Origin: Flavobacteriales bacterium
GTDB lineage: Bacteria > Bacteroidota > Bacteroidia > Flavobacteriales_F > PHOS-HE28
DNA length: 64,000 nucleotides
Assembly (NCBI GenBank): GCA_020635725.1
Contig: JACJZF010000008.1
Span: 1-64,000, forward strand
Direction of reading: 5' to 3'
Both the position numbers and the translations under genes were made by a program. This document shows, piece by piece, positions 18,084 to 24,751 of this stretch. Under the pieces are notes generated by a model. That model made no database searches, had not been told where the DNA came from, and was given only the letters and a program-made list of their open reading frames with translations. Position 1 is the first letter of the stretch, and each line of letters opens with the position of its first letter.

Positions 18084-18209
18084 CGGTATTGGGTTTTGGG
18101 GGTTAGGGTTTCAGTAAGCAGAACGAAGTAAGCCCACCCTGCCGCGGATAGCAATACCCAGAAGTGGTGAGGTTCCCGTGGACGGGCAAGCCCACGGGCG
18201 AGGCCTGGA

Positions 18210-18247
18210 AACAAAATGCCCGGCCCTCGTACCAGAGAGCCGGGCAT
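18210..18247 (-). terminator. Rho-independent terminator of the 18266-18658 gene
   Basis: A 9-bp perfect stem (ATGCCCGGC / GCCGGGCAT) is followed on the minus strand by a T-rich tail (TTTGTTT). It lies about 19 bases past the stop of the minus-strand gene. Confidence 0.85.
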
Positions 18248-18265
18248 CGCCATGCATCCTACCGG

Positions 18266-18658
18266 TCAGACCGGCTTGCGGAAGAGGTAGCGGGTGATGA
18301 AGATCCCGGTCTTGTCGTTGCTCTGCACGCCCGTGGTGACCGTGTGCAGTTCCCAGCCCTGGCTCACGTATTCGTTGATCTGGTCAACGATCAAGCGGTC
18401 GTTGTTGGCGATGTTCTTGAAGTTGATGCCGACCATGCTGAAGAAGTTCAGCAGGTCCTTGCCCACTTCCTGATCGCCCTGATCGCTGATGATGACGCGC
18501 GAACGGCCCAGGCCGCCGGGCACCACGCTCTCGATGGTGCTGAACTGGCGATAGGTGTACGCTTCGGGCGCGGCCGGCTCAGGGCGGAAGCTGTAGCCGA
18601 GGAAGAGCGCAACGGCGAAGGAGGCGCCCATGAGGAGAGATCGCGTGTCGAGTTTCAT
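18266..18658 (-). CDS. Membrane-anchored hypothetical protein
   Basis: A 130-residue product with an N-terminal signal or anchor helix (about 8-24, LLMGASFAVALFLGYSF), then a soluble alpha/beta region ending in WELHTVTTGVQSNDKTGIFITRYLFRKP. The C-terminal half resembles small DUF4177-like domains (INEYVSQGWELHTV), but I am not certain. ATG 18658 was chosen because the longer open frame upstream is antisense to the divergent gene. The two genes share a 75-base divergent promoter region. Confidence 0.7.
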   Translation of the reverse strand: MKLDTRSLLMGASFAVALFLGYSFRPEPAAPEAYTYRQFSTIESVVPGGLGRSRVIISDQGDQEVGKDLLNFFSMVGINFKNIANNDRLIVDQINEYVSQGWELHTVTTGVQSNDKTGIFITRYLFRKPV

Positions 18659-18696
18659 GCTGGTAAGGTTGTTGTGTGGGTTGTGAGAGGTCCGGT

Positions 18697-18704
18697 TAAT
18701 TTCG
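18697..18704 (+). promoter_or_regulatory. -7 box of the 18734 gene
   Basis: TAATTTCG (one mismatch to TAnnTTTG) is preceded by TTG at 18672-18674, 22 bases upstream, which could serve as the -33 element. It leaves a 29-base gap to the ATG at 18734. Confidence 0.5.
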
Positions 18705-18733
18705 GGACCGCAAAGCAAACAAAAGACCAAAAA

Positions 18734-19165
18734 ATGATCCGCCAGATCCTCTCCGTCGCGTTCATCGCCGCTGCCTTCACCTTGCAGGCGCAGACCATGT
18801 TCCACATCAGCAACGTCACCATCACCGAGAAAGGCAATGTGCGCAAGGGCCAGGATGTGAGCGCGCAGGTGGCCGGCAGCGAGGGCGAGGACCGACTGGT
18901 GATGTTCGACCAGGACGGGTTGCGCGTGAAGGCCCAGGCGCGGATCCACACCCACAACTCGCGGCGCAGCAGCGTGAAGGACGGATCGGTGTACGTCACC
19001 TTCGTCATTCACCTGAAGACCGATGGGCAGAAGGACAAGCGCGAGGTGCAAAAGGTTTTCTCCGCCGAGCAGGAGCGCGTGACACACTTCAAGGAGAAGT
19101 TCACGATCAAGCACGGCATCGACGTGCGCGTGATCACCGTGGAGTTCGACGGCCGGCTCGATTGA
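18734..19165 (+). CDS. Secreted hypothetical protein
   Basis: A 143-residue product with a clear signal peptide (MIRQILSVAFIAAAFTLQAQ). The mature domain is about 120 residues, polar and rich in Lys and Val (KDGSVYVTFVIHLKTDG, IKHGIDVRVITVEFDG), and probably beta-rich. No family is recognised. It is transcribed divergently from the anchored protein at 18266-18658, from a shared short intergenic region. Confidence 0.7.
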   Translation: MIRQILSVAFIAAAFTLQAQTMFHISNVTITEKGNVRKGQDVSAQVAGSEGEDRLVMFDQDGLRVKAQARIHTHNSRRSSVKDGSVYVTFVIHLKTDGQKDKREVQKVFSAEQERVTHFKEKFTIKHGIDVRVITVEFDGRLD

Positions 19166-19218
19166 GCCCGACCGACGTTGCCACGATGCGGGCGTGGCGG
19201 CTTGCCGGGTAGGCCGCC

Positions 19219-19226
19219 TATCTTGG
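19219..19226 (+). promoter_or_regulatory. -7 box 4 bases before the acyl-CoA synthetase ATG
   Basis: TATCTTGG (one mismatch to TAnnTTTG) is followed by GGCC and then the ATG at 19231. A leaderless transcript is the simplest reading. An identical TATCTTGG precedes gldF at 41107. Confidence 0.6.
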
Positions 19227-19230
19227 GGCC

Positions 19231-20979
19231 ATGCCGATCGAGCGCCTATTCGACATACCGCCGCACCAGCTGGCCCATTTCCCGAAGACCGATGCCATCG
19301 CCACCAAGGAGAACGGCGCGTGGCGGCCCTATGGCACCCAGGAGATCCTGGATGTGAGCGAGCGCCTGGCGCTGGGCCTGATGGCCTTGGGCGTGGAGCC
19401 GGGGCACCGGGTGGCCATCGGCAGCGGCAACCGCAGCGAATGGGCGCTGGTCGACCAGGCCATCCTGCGCATCGGCGCGGTCACCATTCCCATCTACCCC
19501 ACCAGCAGCAAGGATGATTACGCCTACATCCTGCAGCACGCGGGCGTGAACGTGTGCTTCAGCGGCAACGCCGACATCCACGCTAAGGCGGCTGGCAGCG
19601 GGGTTGCGGCGCATTGCTTCACCTTCGACCGGGTCGATGGCGCACGCCATTGGAACGAGGTGCTGGCACTGTCCGATCCGGCACGCCTTGCGACCCTTCA
19701 CGGCTACGAGGCCGCTGTGAAGACCGATGACCTGGCCACCATCATCTATACCAGCGGCACCACGGGGCGACCCAAGGGCGTGATGCTCTCGCACCGCAAC
19801 ATCATCAGCAACCTCGAGTCCAGCATCACGCGCTTCCCCGTGGACCATGAGGCCCGGGCGATCAGCTTCCTTCCGCTCTCGCACATCTACGAGCGCATGC
19901 TCATGTACATGTACATGCGCACGGGCGTGAGCATCTATTTCCAGGAATCGCTGGAGGACCTCGGTGATCGCATCCGCGAGGTGCGGCCCGATGTGTTCAC
20001 GGCCGTGCCGCGCCTGCTGGAGAAGATCTACGACCGCATCGTGGCGAAGGGCGAGGCGCTCACCGGTATCAAGCGCGCGCTCTTCTTCTGGGCCTTGGAC
20101 CTCGGTTTGGAATACGACGTGAAGGGCAAGGGCGCATGGTACGGCCTGAAGCTGGCCATCGCGCGCCGGCTCATCTTCAGCAAATGGCAGGAAGCGCTGG
20201 GCGGCCGCGTGCGCGTGGTGGCCAGCGGGAGCGCCGCGCTGCAGGAACGGCTGGCCCGCGTGTTCAATGCCGCCGGCGTGCCCGTGATGGAAGGATACGG
20301 CCTCACCGAGAGCAGCCCGGTGATCAGCGTGAACGACCTGCGCAATGATGGCCTGCGCTTCGGCACGGTGGGCAAGCCTATCCCGGGCGTGGAGGTGCGG
20401 ATCGCAGCGGATGGCGAGATCCTCGCGCGCGGCCCCAACATCATGCTGGGCTATTACAAGGAGCCGAATCTCACCGCGGAGGCGCTCGATGCGGAAGGCT
20501 GGCTGCACACCGGCGACATCGGCGAGCTCACCCCCGAGGGCTTCCTGCGCATCACTGATCGCAAGAAGGAGATCTTCAAGACCAGCGGCGGCAAGTACGT
20601 GGCGCCGCAGGTGCTGGAGAACCGGCTGAAAGCCTCGCGCTTCATCGAGCAGGCCATGGTCATCGGCGAGAACCGCAAGTTCCCGGCGGCGCTGATCGTG
20701 CCGGACTTCGCCTTCCTGAAGGATTATTGCGCGCTCAAGGGACTGCCCTTCGAGAGCCGCGAGCAGGTGATCGCCGACAAACGCATCATCGACCGCATCT
20801 TCCAGGAAGTGCAGGCCGCCAACTCCGATAGCGGGCACTGGGAACAGGTCAAGCGGATCGCGCTGCTGCCCAAGGAGCTCACCATCGACGACGGCGACCT
20901 CACCCCGTCGCTCAAGCTGAAGCGGAAGGTGATCCTGGCCAAGAACGCGGCCATCGTGGAAGGCATCTATGGTGAGTAG
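19231..20979 (+). CDS. Long-chain acyl-CoA synthetase (AMP-forming)
   Basis: A 582-residue member of the ANL adenylating superfamily, which activates a fatty acid with ATP to an acyl-AMP and then to acyl-CoA. Motifs in order: P-loop YTSGTTGRPKG (residues 173-183), the acyl-site motif EGYGLTES, the hinge region GWLHTGDIGE followed by RITDRKKEIFKTSGGKYVAP, and the C-terminal Lys-rich segment SLKLKRKVI with the likely A10 lysine. The length fits bacterial FadD15-like enzymes, not the longer eukaryotic forms. It is cytosolic or membrane-associated. The role inferred is beta-oxidation or lipid synthesis. Confidence 0.93.
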   Translation: MPIERLFDIPPHQLAHFPKTDAIATKENGAWRPYGTQEILDVSERLALGLMALGVEPGHRVAIGSGNRSEWALVDQAILRIGAVTIPIYPTSSKDDYAYILQHAGVNVCFSGNADIHAKAAGSGVAAHCFTFDRVDGARHWNEVLALSDPARLATLHGYEAAVKTDDLATIIYTSGTTGRPKGVMLSHRNIISNLESSITRFPVDHEARAISFLPLSHIYERMLMYMYMRTGVSIYFQESLEDLGDRIREVRPDVFTAVPRLLEKIYDRIVAKGEALTGIKRALFFWALDLGLEYDVKGKGAWYGLKLAIARRLIFSKWQEALGGRVRVVASGSAALQERLARVFNAAGVPVMEGYGLTESSPVISVNDLRNDGLRFGTVGKPIPGVEVRIAADGEILARGPNIMLGYYKEPNLTAEALDAEGWLHTGDIGELTPEGFLRITDRKKEIFKTSGGKYVAPQVLENRLKASRFIEQAMVIGENRKFPAALIVPDFAFLKDYCALKGLPFESREQVIADKRIIDRIFQEVQAANSDSGHWEQVKRIALLPKELTIDDGDLTPSLKLKRKVILAKNAAIVEGIYGE

Positions 20980-20986
20980 CCGCTCC

Positions 20987-20994
20987 TACATTTA
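20987..20994 (+). promoter_or_regulatory. -7-like box of the lipoprotein/DUF2490/SCO1 run
   Basis: TACATTTA (one mismatch to TAnnTTTG) lies 21 bases upstream of the ATG at 21016, in the 36-base gap after the acyl-CoA synthetase gene. Confidence 0.4.
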
Positions 20995-21015
20995 CCGTTC
21001 GATAACCTGCAAGAC

Positions 21016-21414
21016 ATGATGCGTTCACTCCTGGCCGGCCTTGCGGGCCTGTCGCTGCTGATCACCGGATGCAACAAGGAGCCCGGCGAGGGCGGCCGCG
21101 CGGAGATCCGCGGGGTGGTCTATGAGCAGCGCTTCAACTCCTCCACCAACCTGCCCATCGGCGCGGCCTATCCCATCGCCGAGCAACGCGTGTACATCAT
21201 CTACGGCGATGGTGACTATGCCGACGACGACACGCGCACCGAGCCCGATGGCGGATTCCGCTTCCCCTGGCTGCGCAAGGGCGATTACCGGGTGTACGTG
21301 CTGAGCGAGTGCAACGACTACGCGAACTGCTCCGAGGGCATCTACGTGGATGCCTCGATCAGCGGCCGCAAGGATGTGCTGCAGCTGGACACCATCCTCA
21401 TCCGCAATTACTGA
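21016..21414 (+). CDS. Lipoprotein with transthyretin-like (CarboxypepD_reg-like) domain
   Basis: A 132-residue lipoprotein: signal peptide with lipobox LLITGC (Cys19), then a single Ig/transthyretin-like beta domain. Its pattern (AEIRGVVYEQ, a variable middle, EPDGGFRFPWLRKGDYRVYVL) is that of CarboxypepD_reg or Cna_B-like folds often seen in Bacteroidota envelope proteins. It starts a tight run: the next gene begins 1 base after its stop, and the SCO1 gene follows 3 bases after that. Confidence 0.8.
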   Translation: MMRSLLAGLAGLSLLITGCNKEPGEGGRAEIRGVVYEQRFNSSTNLPIGAAYPIAEQRVYIIYGDGDYADDDTRTEPDGGFRFPWLRKGDYRVYVLSECNDYANCSEGIYVDASISGRKDVLQLDTILIRNY

Positions 21415-21415
21415 G

Positions 21416-22114
21416 ATGCGCCTTCGGGCCCCGATCGTGATCGCCGCCTTGGCGCTGCCGCTGCTCTTGGCCGCGCAGGAGGCGCTGCGCCCGGCCCAAC
21501 GCTCGGAGCTATGGGCGGCGGGAGCCATGACAGGCCGCCTGCCGCTCTTCCTGAAGAGCGCGCTGGGCGATGCCTACAAGCACTTCCGCGTGCGCAATGA
21601 GCTCGGATACCGCAGCACCGATGCCTTCTTCGCCGGAAGGCAGTTCTACCTGGACATGAACCTGCGCTATCGACTGGCCAAGAACGTTCACCTGGCGTAT
21701 GAGCACCGCTTCGCGAAGCGCCCCGGCGAGGCGGGTCTGCGCAACCGCAGCATCATCCAGCTGGAGCTGGAGAAGGGCGTGGGCCGATTCGACCTGGGGT
21801 ATCGCGGGCTCTGGCAGCACAGCTACATCGAATGGGGCGGCCAGCGCGAGGTGTTCCGGAACAAGTTCGAGGCCACCTTCAAGCTCCGCAATTGGAAACT
21901 CGACCCGCGGCTGAGCGTGGAGTTCTTCAACTGGGCCTCGAACAAGGGCTGGTCGTACTTCGGCACGCGCTGGCAGCTGGGCACCGAATACAAGCTGAGC
22001 AAGGCCCACAGCATCAGCCTGGCGCTGGTGCATGACCGCGAGCGCGACATCGCCTGGCCCACCTACCGCTGGATCACTTCCGTCACCTACTCGGTGGACC
22101 TGCGCGATCTTTGA
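21416..22114 (+). CDS. DUF2490 outer-membrane beta-barrel-like protein
   Basis: A 232-residue product with a signal peptide (MRLRAPIVIAALALPLLLAAQ). The mature part alternates polar and aromatic residues in amphipathic strands (YLDMNLRYRLAKNVHLAYEHRF, split by basic turns; FDLGYRGLWQHSY; LDPRLSVEFFNW) and ends in an aromatic-rich strand (VTYSVDLRDL). This is characteristic of DUF2490 proteins, predicted outer-membrane beta barrels of unknown function. Translation is probably coupled to the upstream lipoprotein gene (1-base gap). Confidence 0.8.
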   Translation: MRLRAPIVIAALALPLLLAAQEALRPAQRSELWAAGAMTGRLPLFLKSALGDAYKHFRVRNELGYRSTDAFFAGRQFYLDMNLRYRLAKNVHLAYEHRFAKRPGEAGLRNRSIIQLELEKGVGRFDLGYRGLWQHSYIEWGGQREVFRNKFEATFKLRNWKLDPRLSVEFFNWASNKGWSYFGTRWQLGTEYKLSKAHSISLALVHDRERDIAWPTYRWITSVTYSVDLRDL

Positions 22115-22117
22115 GTC

Positions 22118-22789
22118 GTGAACCGTCCGCTCCTGCTCCGCGCGCTCGCCTTCTCAGGCATCTTCATCGCGCTCGTCGTCCTCGGCTGGCTCATCATCCG
22201 TCCGGGTGAAGAGCTGCCCATCTTCCATCCGAAGCAGATCGATGCACGCCTGGTTGACCCCGCTGTGCGCAACACGCCGGGCGAGCATCGCATCAGCGAT
22301 TTCCGGTTGGTAGACCAGCGCGGCGACACCATCACGCTCGCCGCAGTCGATGGCCGCATCATCGTCGCCGATTTCTTCTTCACCACCTGCGGCACCATCT
22401 GCCCGAAGATGACCGCGCAGATGGAACGCGTGCAAGCGGCCTACCGCACGGATGACCGCGTGGCGATCCTCTCGCATTCGGTGACACCGGAGATCGACAC
22501 GCCGGAGGTGCTCGCCGCGTATGCGCAGCTGCATGGCGCGGATCCCGCCCGCTGGCACATGCTCACCGGTGATCGCGCGCAGATCTATCGACTGGCCCGA
22601 CAGAGCTACTTCGCCTGCCTGGAGGAAGGCGACGGCGGCCCTGATGATTTCGTGCACACGGAGAACTTCGTGCTCGTGGATGCGCAACGCCGTATCCGCG
22701 GCTTCTACGACGGCACTCAGCAGGCGGAAGTGGACCGCCTCATCGCCGACATCGGCAAGCTGCTCGCCGAACAGGAGCGCTCCGCCTAA
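22118..22789 (+). CDS. SCO1/SenC-type copper chaperone
   Basis: A 223-residue protein starting at GTG (3 bases after the DUF2490 stop). It has an N-terminal membrane anchor (about 7-26), then a thioredoxin-fold SCO domain with the copper-binding CxxxC motif (Cys91 and Cys95 in TTCGTICPKM) and the distal ligand His180 in DDFVHTENFVLVD. SCO proteins deliver copper to the CuA site of cytochrome c oxidase or act as thiol reductases in the periplasm. No oxidase genes are adjacent. The 3' end overlaps the convergent phosphatase gene by 4 bases. Confidence 0.92.
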   Translation: MNRPLLLRALAFSGIFIALVVLGWLIIRPGEELPIFHPKQIDARLVDPAVRNTPGEHRISDFRLVDQRGDTITLAAVDGRIIVADFFFTTCGTICPKMTAQMERVQAAYRTDDRVAILSHSVTPEIDTPEVLAAYAQLHGADPARWHMLTGDRAQIYRLARQSYFACLEEGDGGPDDFVHTENFVLVDAQRRIRGFYDGTQQAEVDRLIADIGKLLAEQERSA

Positions 22790-23313
22790 CGCCCAGCCTC
22801 CCCGTAGGTCATCTGCTCGAGCGTGGCCTTCCCATCGGGCGCGATCATCACCTTGTAGAGTCGGTCGTACACCTCTTCCGGTATGCCATCGACGGGCTGA
22901 CCCGTAAGCCGCTGCACGATGCCCGGCACCGTGTTGTTGTGCCCCGCCACCAGCACCACCTGTCCGTGATCCATGGTGCGGATGCGCGCCACCAGCGAGT
23001 CCAGGGCGAAGGGATCGAGCACCACGGGATCGATGCCGCGTGCACGGGCCAGCGGCGCCACGGTCTGCTGCGTGCGCACGAGCGTGGTCGCATAGATGCG
23101 GGTGACGCCCGCTCCGTCCAATCGCTCAGCGAGGCTCCGCGCGCGCGCCTCCCCTTCCGGCGAGAGCGGTGAATCGCGGTCGGTGGGATCGAGCTTCTCG
23201 GCGTGGCGCACCACATACACGGTGGTCATGGGCGATTGAGCGATGGAGCGCGGAGCGCACTGCGCGAGCACGACGATGGCCGCAGCGCAGAGGATGTCGC
23301 GGATGTTATTCAT
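22786..23313 (-). CDS. Secreted histidine phosphatase (SixA/phosphoglycerate-mutase superfamily)
   Basis: A 175-residue protein with an N-terminal signal sequence containing a weak lipobox (VLAQC), so it is exported and possibly lipidated. The domain has the RHG-type motif as VRHAEK (Arg36, His37 phospho-acceptor) and the second catalytic His125 in LVAGHNNT; the TRIYATTLVRTQQT segment is typical of the branch. Substrates are not predictable. It is convergent with the SCO1 gene and divergent from the PhyH gene; a CACCTTCG box sits about 10 bases before its ATG. Confidence 0.88.
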   Translation of the reverse strand: MNNIRDILCAAAIVVLAQCAPRSIAQSPMTTVYVVRHAEKLDPTDRDSPLSPEGEARARSLAERLDGAGVTRIYATTLVRTQQTVAPLARARGIDPVVLDPFALDSLVARIRTMDHGQVVLVAGHNNTVPGIVQRLTGQPVDGIPEEVYDRLYKVMIAPDGKATLEQMTYGEAGR

Positions 23314-23374
23314 GAGCTCGTTGCGAAGGTGCGCAATGCGCCGGGAAACGGGCAGCGGTCATGGCAAGGCCCGC

Positions 23375-23382
23375 TACCTTCG
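23375..23382 (+). promoter_or_regulatory. -7 box 4 bases before the PhyH GTG start
   Basis: TACCTTCG (one mismatch to TAnnTTTG) is followed by TTGC and then GTG at 23387. The spacing matches the other suspected leaderless genes and points to the GTG as the true start instead of upstream in-frame codons. Confidence 0.6.
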
Positions 23383-23386
23383 TTGC

Positions 23387-24355
23387 GTGCGCAAGTTCCT
23401 GGACCGCTACTACGGCCGCCTGCGGAAGATCAAGGCGAACTACGTGCTGCTGAACCTCTTCAACCTGAAGCGGCTCTCGCATGCCCGGCGCATGTACCGC
23501 AAGTACGGCGTGAAGCGCAACGTGCTGCTGCCGATCAACAGCACGCACCTGCCCAAAGAGAGCATGGATAAGCCCTGGCTCGATGGCTCCGAGGCCACGC
23601 AGCGCCTGCTCGCATCGCCGGACCTGAACCGCTTCGACAGCGCCACGCAGGAAGCACTGAAGCGATGGCCAGAGCAAGGCTATGTGGTGCTGCGCGGACT
23701 CTTCAGGCCGGATGAAGTGGAGGCGATCAATGCCGAGATCGACGGACTGATCCGCGACAAGGTGGTCGACTTCAACTTCACGGGCCGGAAGATCATGTTC
23801 GCGTTCCGGCACAGCGCTCTTCTTCGGCGGTATGTGCACGACCGTCGGATCCTTGATCTCATGGACTTCCTGCTCGGCCGCAAGGTGCGCGTGTTCCAGA
23901 GCATCAACTTCCTTACCGGCAGCGAGCAGCACGCGCACAGCGACAGCATACACATGACCACCTATCCGCTGGGCTATATGATCGCCGCGTGGATCGCGCT
24001 GGAGCCCGTGAACGGCGAGAACGGCTGCCTCGTTTACCACCCCGGAAGCCACCGGCTCCCCTACCTGCTGAACGATGGATACGACCACGGCGGCAACCGC
24101 TTCGTGATTGGGGAGGAGGCCTACGCGCGCTATGAGCACGCGATCGATGAGGCGATCAAGCAGGGCGGTTTCCCGGCCACCGAATTCCATGCGCAGCCGG
24201 GCGACGTGCTGCTCTGGCATGCCAACCTGCTCCACGGCGGAAAGAAGATGGCCCGTGCCGATGCCTCACGCAAGAGCATGGTGATCCATTGCTTCGCGGA
24301 GGATGTGCTGTGCTATCACGAGCTCACGCAGCGCGCGGCCATGATGGAGCGCTGA
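23387..24355 (+). CDS. Phytanoyl-CoA dioxygenase (PhyH) family protein
   Basis: A 322-residue Fe(II)/2-oxoglutarate-dependent oxygenase. The double-stranded beta helix carries the metal triad His184-x-Asp186 (HAHSDSIH) and distal His283 (WHANLLHGG), with a likely 2-oxoglutarate-binding Arg295. The first 75 residues are basic and helical. The start is set to GTG 23387 because the -7 box lies 4 bases upstream and the product then begins VRKFLDRYYG; the longer frame adds 48 residues with a signal-free, atypical composition. PhyH enzymes hydroxylate lipids or small molecules; the substrate is unknown. Confidence 0.85.
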   Translation: MRKFLDRYYGRLRKIKANYVLLNLFNLKRLSHARRMYRKYGVKRNVLLPINSTHLPKESMDKPWLDGSEATQRLLASPDLNRFDSATQEALKRWPEQGYVVLRGLFRPDEVEAINAEIDGLIRDKVVDFNFTGRKIMFAFRHSALLRRYVHDRRILDLMDFLLGRKVRVFQSINFLTGSEQHAHSDSIHMTTYPLGYMIAAWIALEPVNGENGCLVYHPGSHRLPYLLNDGYDHGGNRFVIGEEAYARYEHAIDEAIKQGGFPATEFHAQPGDVLLWHANLLHGGKKMARADASRKSMVIHCFAEDVLCYHELTQRAAMMER

Positions 24356-24751
24356 ACCGCGCAGTGCCCCTGGGCGATGAACGGCCGGTCCCTTTGGACC
24401 ATGAAATTACACTGAAAGCGGCCCTCGCCTCGCGCATCCCTCTATGTTTGGATCACGAACGTCCAAACGCCCTAATGGTCCCGTTCTCTTGCGGAACCAA
24501 CTTCGGACGTCAGCTCCCAGAAACCCATCGCCCTTCGGCCCCGGTTCCGCCCTGAACCGGTGAGGCCACCCGAAGATTCCCGGGAATGGGATCACCTCCT
24601 CTACCGACGCCCGGATTCGAGCGCAGGAGGAGCCACTGATCAGACGATGGACCCCATGGTCCCGGTGATGCGCTGCCTTTAAGGTGGCGGAAACGAACAA
24701 CGTATGCCTGCACGGACGCGGCGCCACCAGCACTAACCCCAACCCGACCCG
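24356..24751. other. 396-base gap: long leader of the giant surface protein gene
   Basis: It holds a short hairpin (GGTCC / GGACC, 24387-24400) that may end the PhyH transcript and a perfect -7 box at 24443, with about 300 bases of untranslated leader after it. No small gene is convincing. The leader contains CCGG-rich short inverted repeats but no recognised riboswitch. Confidence 0.5.
24443..24468 (+). promoter_or_regulatory. -7 box within an inverted repeat upstream of the giant protein gene
   Basis: TATGTTTG at 24443-24450 matches TAnnTTTG exactly. It overlaps a 7-bp inverted repeat (GTTTGGA 24446-24452, TCCAAAC 24462-24468), a possible operator or start-site hairpin. There is no clear -33 TTG. 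Confidence 0.55.
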
